From Planctomycetota bacterium (lineage in GTDB: Bacteria; Planctomycetota; UBA1135; UBA2386): a stretch of DNA of 64,000 bases. Positions 56,503 to 64,000 of this stretch are shown here, in pieces. Made by a program: the position numbers and the translations under genes. The DNA is taken from assembly GCA_020849665.1 (NCBI GenBank), contig JADLFX010000004.1:62001-126000 (forward strand). The letters run 5' to 3'. Each line of letters begins with the position of its first letter. Position 1 is the stretch's first letter. The notes below the pieces were generated by a model. The model did no database searches. It had not been told where the DNA came from and saw only the letters and a list, made by a program, of their open reading frames with translations.

Positions 56503-58425
56503 ATGTCCGACTCCGAAGCCCTGCTGGAGCTGGCGCGCGCGCTCGGCGTGGCCACCAGCTACGTCGACATGCGCGGCGCGACCGTGCATGCGGGCGCGCC
56601 GGCACTGGTGGCGGTGACGCGCGCCCTGGGCGCCGAGCTGGAGCGGGCCGAAGACGCGCCGCGGGCCCTGGCCGCCCTGCGCGAGCGGCGCGCCGCGCGG
56701 CTGCTGCCGGAGGTCCTGATGGCGTGGCACGGCCGCGTGCGGGTGCCATGGCGCGCGCGCGGCGAGGAGCCGATCGAGGCGCACCTGACGCTGGAGGACG
56801 GCACCGTCCGTGCGCTGCGCTCCACCACCGCCGGGCTGCGCCGCGCGCTCGGGCCCCTGCCGCTCGGCGTGCACACCCTGGACGTGCGCCGGCGCGGACG
56901 GATCGAGACGTGCACCGTGCTCGCGGCGCCGCGCCGAGCGTTCCTGCCGCCGCCCGGCACGCCCGATGCGTGCGGGATCTTCCTGCCCCTGCACGCGGCG
57001 CGCTCCGAGCGCAACCTCGGCGCGGGCGACTTCCTCGACCTCGCCGCGCTCCTGGGGATGGTCGCGGGGTGGCGCCTGGAGCGCAGGCCCGGGCGGCTGG
57101 TGGGCACGCTGCCGTTCCTCGCGGGCTTCTTCGACGCGCCCTGCGACCCGAGCCCGTACTCGCCGGCCAGCCGCCTGTTCTGGAACGAGTTCTACGTGGC
57201 CGTCGACGAGGCCGCGGCCGCGTTCAGCGCGGCCGAACGCGAGCAGATCGCGAGCCTGCGCGCGGCCGAGCTGGTGGACTACCCCGCGGTGTACGCTCTC
57301 AAGCGCAAGGCTCTGCTCGCCCTCGCGCCACGAGTCGAGGCCGACCCCGCGTACTGGCGCTTCCTCGCCGCCCACCCGGAGGTGGAGGACTACGCGCGCT
57401 TCCGTGCCGCGGGGGCACGCCACGGCCGCGACTTCCGCCGCTGGCCGTCGCGCCTGCGCGACGGCGCCATCGCGACCGCCGACGTGCCCGCCGAGGAGGT
57501 GCGCTTCCACCGCGTGGCCCAGTATCTCGCCGAGCACCAGGTGGACGAGGTGGCCGCGCGCGCGCACGCGCGCGGGCTGGGCCTCTACCTGGACCTGCCG
57601 CTCGGCGTGCACGGCGACAGCTACGACCTGTGGCGGCATCGCGAGGCGTTCGTCACGGGCGCGCGCGTGGGCGCACCGCCGGATCCGTTCTTCACCACCG
57701 GCCAGGACTGGGGCTTCCCCCCGCCGCATCCCGAGGGGCTGCGCAGGCAGCGCTACGGCTACCTGCGGGCCTGCCTGGCCCACTCGATGCGCCATGCGGC
57801 GTGGCTGCGCATCGACCACGTGATGGGACTGCACCGGATGTTCTGGATCCCGCCGGGCCTGGACCCGAGCCATGGCGTGTACGTGCACTACCCGGCGCAC
57901 GAGCTCTACGCGCTCGTGTGCCTGGAGTCGTTGCGCCACGGCTGCGTGGTCGCCGGCGAGGACCTGGGGATCGTGCCGCCCTACGTGCGGCCGGCGATGG
58001 CGCGGCACGGCCTGCAGCGCCTCTACGTGCTGCAGTGCGAGACCGGCGACGATCCGGCACGGCCCTTGGCCGCCGTGCCGCGCGCATGCCTCGCCAGCCT
58101 GAACACGCACGACCTGCCCACCTTCGCCGCCGAGTGGGGCGACCTGGCCGGCCACCACCGCGCGCAGCTCGTGCTCCGCTTCCTGGCCCGCGAGGGCTGC
58201 GCGCCGGGGGGCCCCGACGATCTCGCCGGCTTCTTCCGCGCCAGCCTGCGCTGGCTGGGCCGCTCGCCGGCGCGCATGGTGCTCGCCAACCTGGAGGACC
58301 TCTGGGGCGAGACGCGGCCGCAGAACGTCCCGGGGACGGAGAGCTCGAACCCCAACTGGCGGCGCAAGGCGCGCTTCGCGCTCGACGAGATCCCGGATCC
58401 GGTGCCGTTCGACACAGAGCCCTGA
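56503..58425 (+). CDS. malQ: 4-alpha-glucanotransferase (amylomaltase)
   Basis: A 640-residue GH77 enzyme that transfers alpha-1,4-glucans and releases glucose. Nucleophile D438 is in WLRIDHVMGLHR, acid/base E486 in VAGEDLGIVPPY, and D537 in SLNTHDLPTFAAEW. The GH77 core begins near residue 150 (CGIFLPLHAARSERNLGAGD), preceded by a beta-type N-terminal domain of about 145 residues, longer than the roughly 500-residue thermophile amylomaltase. It should be cytoplasmic and act with TreS-Mak on maltose and glycogen. Confidence 0.93.
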   Translation: MSDSEALLELARALGVATSYVDMRGATVHAGAPALVAVTRALGAELERAEDAPRALAALRERRAARLLPEVLMAWHGRVRVPWRARGEEPIEAHLTLEDGTVRALRSTTAGLRRALGPLPLGVHTLDVRRRGRIETCTVLAAPRRAFLPPPGTPDACGIFLPLHAARSERNLGAGDFLDLAALLGMVAGWRLERRPGRLVGTLPFLAGFFDAPCDPSPYSPASRLFWNEFYVAVDEAAAAFSAAEREQIASLRAAELVDYPAVYALKRKALLALAPRVEADPAYWRFLAAHPEVEDYARFRAAGARHGRDFRRWPSRLRDGAIATADVPAEEVRFHRVAQYLAEHQVDEVAARAHARGLGLYLDLPLGVHGDSYDLWRHREAFVTGARVGAPPDPFFTTGQDWGFPPPHPEGLRRQRYGYLRACLAHSMRHAAWLRIDHVMGLHRMFWIPPGLDPSHGVYVHYPAHELYALVCLESLRHGCVVAGEDLGIVPPYVRPAMARHGLQRLYVLQCETGDDPARPLAAVPRACLASLNTHDLPTFAAEWGDLAGHHRAQLVLRFLAREGCAPGGPDDLAGFFRASLRWLGRSPARMVLANLEDLWGETRPQNVPGTESSNPNWRRKARFALDEIPDPVPFDTEP

Positions 58426-58708
58426 GGCGGCGGCCGGGCGGGATTCCGGCATGCGGCGTACGCACCCGCGGCGGGTCGTCGCCCCCGGTCCGCGACGAGG
58501 CCGAGGGCGCACCCCATGAGGCGGCTCGAGCAAGGCCCGGCGACCCACGCGGGACCGGCCAGGGGGCACTGTTCCCTGGGCGTAACACGACCGTCGAGAT
58601 TGCTCAGAGTCGGCTCTGTATTTCCGGTCGGGCGTACGAAACACCGGCGGTACGTTGGCGTTCGCGGAAGGTCCCTCAACCGGCCCCCGCCACGGACCTT
58701 CCGCCAAC
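58426..58708. other. 283-bp gap before the RnfB-like gene
   Basis: The first half is GC-rich and featureless. From about 58555 the sequence is less GC-rich and holds small inverted repeats: CCAGGG/CCCTGG (58559-58579), CAGAG/CTCTG (58605-58618, TCGG loop) and CGTAC/GTACG near 58633. These look like a regulated promoter region, but no -35/-10 pair is convincing. No gene or RNA was recognised. Confidence 0.4.
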
Positions 58709-59572
58709 ATGCTCTTCTTCACGGCCGTCGCAGCCATCTGCGGACTGACGGCGGTCCTGGCCACCCTCCTGGCCATGGCCGACCGGCGGTTGCGGGTGCA
58801 GGAGGACCCCCGGATCGACACCGTGGAGGAGATGCTCCCGCATGCCAACTGCGGAGCCTGCGGATACCCGGGCTGCCGGCCCTTCGCCGAGGCGCTGGTG
58901 GAGGGCAAGGCGAAGCCCGGCAAGTGCTCGGTGAGCACCGACGCCGGCCGCGAGCGGATCGCCGGATACCTGGGGGTGGACGTGGGGGCCGAGGAGAAGC
59001 GGGTGGCAAGGCTGGCCTGCGCCGGCGGCGCCAACGTGGCCCGGGCCCACGCGCACTACCAGGGCATGGAGTCCTGCGCCGCCGCCGCGCTCGTGGCCGG
59101 CGGCGGCAAGGGCTGCTTCTACGGCTGCCTGGGGCTCGCCGACTGCGAGGTGGCCTGCACCTTCGACGCGATCCGGATGAACGAGCACCACCTGCCGGTG
59201 GTCGACGAGGATCGCTGCACGGCCTGCGGCGACTGCGTGGTCGCCTGCCCCAAGGACCTCTTCTCCCTGCACGCGGTCAGCCACCGTCTCTGGGTGGCAT
59301 GCAACTCCGCGGCCGCGGGCGACGAGATCCTCGCCGACTGCCAGGTGGCCTGCACGGCCTGCGGCCGTTGCGCCGCGGACGCGCCGGGGCTGATCACCAT
59401 GCGCAACAACCTGCCGGTGATCGACTACACGCGCGAACACGCCACCAAGACCCCGATCCAGCGTTGCCCCACCGGGGCGATCGTCTGGCTCGACGCGAAG
59501 GCCGGACCCGTGAAGGGGCCGGCCGCACCCAAGATCCTCCGCAAGGGCGCCCGCCAGGACGCACCCACCTAA
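58709..59572 (+). CDS. rnfB: RnfB-like ferredoxin with 4Fe-4S clusters
   Basis: A 287-residue protein. Residues 1-25 are a membrane anchor (MLFFTAVAAICGLTAVLATL). The RnfB domain follows with cysteines C48, C51, C56 and C73 (NCGACGYPGC then C) binding one 4Fe-4S cluster. Two ferredoxin-type sets come later (CTACGDCVVACP and the CQVACTACGRC region), and a last Cys is in QRCPTGAI. In complete Rnf complexes RnfB passes electrons from ferredoxin to the membrane; no other rnf genes are nearby, so this is an orphan that may serve the oxidoreductase 16 bases downstream. Confidence 0.88.
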   Translation: MLFFTAVAAICGLTAVLATLLAMADRRLRVQEDPRIDTVEEMLPHANCGACGYPGCRPFAEALVEGKAKPGKCSVSTDAGRERIAGYLGVDVGAEEKRVARLACAGGANVARAHAHYQGMESCAAAALVAGGGKGCFYGCLGLADCEVACTFDAIRMNEHHLPVVDEDRCTACGDCVVACPKDLFSLHAVSHRLWVACNSAAAGDEILADCQVACTACGRCAADAPGLITMRNNLPVIDYTREHATKTPIQRCPTGAIVWLDAKAGPVKGPAAPKILRKGARQDAPT

Positions 59573-59588
59573 CCGAAGGGAGACCGGG

Positions 59589-64000
<4,412 letters not shown>

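Overview
This is a gene-dense, very GC-rich bacterial chromosome segment with about 44 protein genes and no rRNA, tRNA, CRISPR array or intact insertion sequence that I can see. The mix of gene families suggests Planctomycetota (moderate confidence), with Myxococcota or a related deep-branching group as the alternative. It includes secreted FG-GAP, IPT/TIG-like and collagen-like proteins, an ECF sigma factor fused to membrane and carboxypeptidase-regulatory-like domains, a bacterial Ser/Thr kinase beside an FHA-sigma54 activator, and many lipoproteins with a lipobox. This assignment rests on remembered family distributions, not on a search.

Layout. 0-5 kb: the end of a TPR protein, a collagen-like/IPT secreted gene pair, an uncharacterised conserved protein and a GNAT acetyltransferase. 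5-12.4 kb: an ABC ATPase/FtsX-type exporter, an AEC carrier, a ZIP metal transporter, a branched-chain aminotransferase and a lipocalin-like lipoprotein. 12.5-15.7 kb: a rearranged patch. The end of a thioredoxin-like lipoprotein gene and the adjoining DUF2007-like gene are duplicated on both sides of a block carrying a DUF2059-like lipoprotein gene. One copy of each is intact and the other is a relic. 15.7-26.8 kb: a methyltransferase, an AraC regulator, a proS-xth pair, an MgtC/DUF4010 membrane protein, a BtuF-like binding protein, a subtilase-like secreted protein and a duplicated-domain exported protein. 26.9-33.3 kb: an Lhr-type helicase and a phosphoesterase/SGNH hydrolase pair.

33.3-43.9 kb is a signalling block. 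An FHA-GAF-sigma54 activator diverges from a 1089-residue Ser/Thr kinase. Next come two translationally coupled proteins that appear to share an N-terminal domain (one is an atypical HD-GYP protein), then a PAS histidine kinase with a receiver domain. 43.9-52.6 kb: a ChaN-PDZ lipoprotein, a second exonuclease III, the ECF sigma fusion, and a divergent FG-GAP surface protein. 52.7-58.4 kb: a zinc-ribbon membrane protein, a TreS-maltokinase fusion and MalQ, which together interconvert trehalose, maltose, maltose-1-phosphate and glucans. 58.7-64 kb: an RnfB-like Fe-S protein and the start of an unusually long pyruvate:ferredoxin oxidoreductase that runs off the end, probably a low-potential electron-transfer pair.

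Several genes without a Shine-Dalgarno sequence have the 8-mer GCTAnnnT ending 8-11 bases before the start codon. That fits a -10 element driving leaderless mRNAs in this organism.
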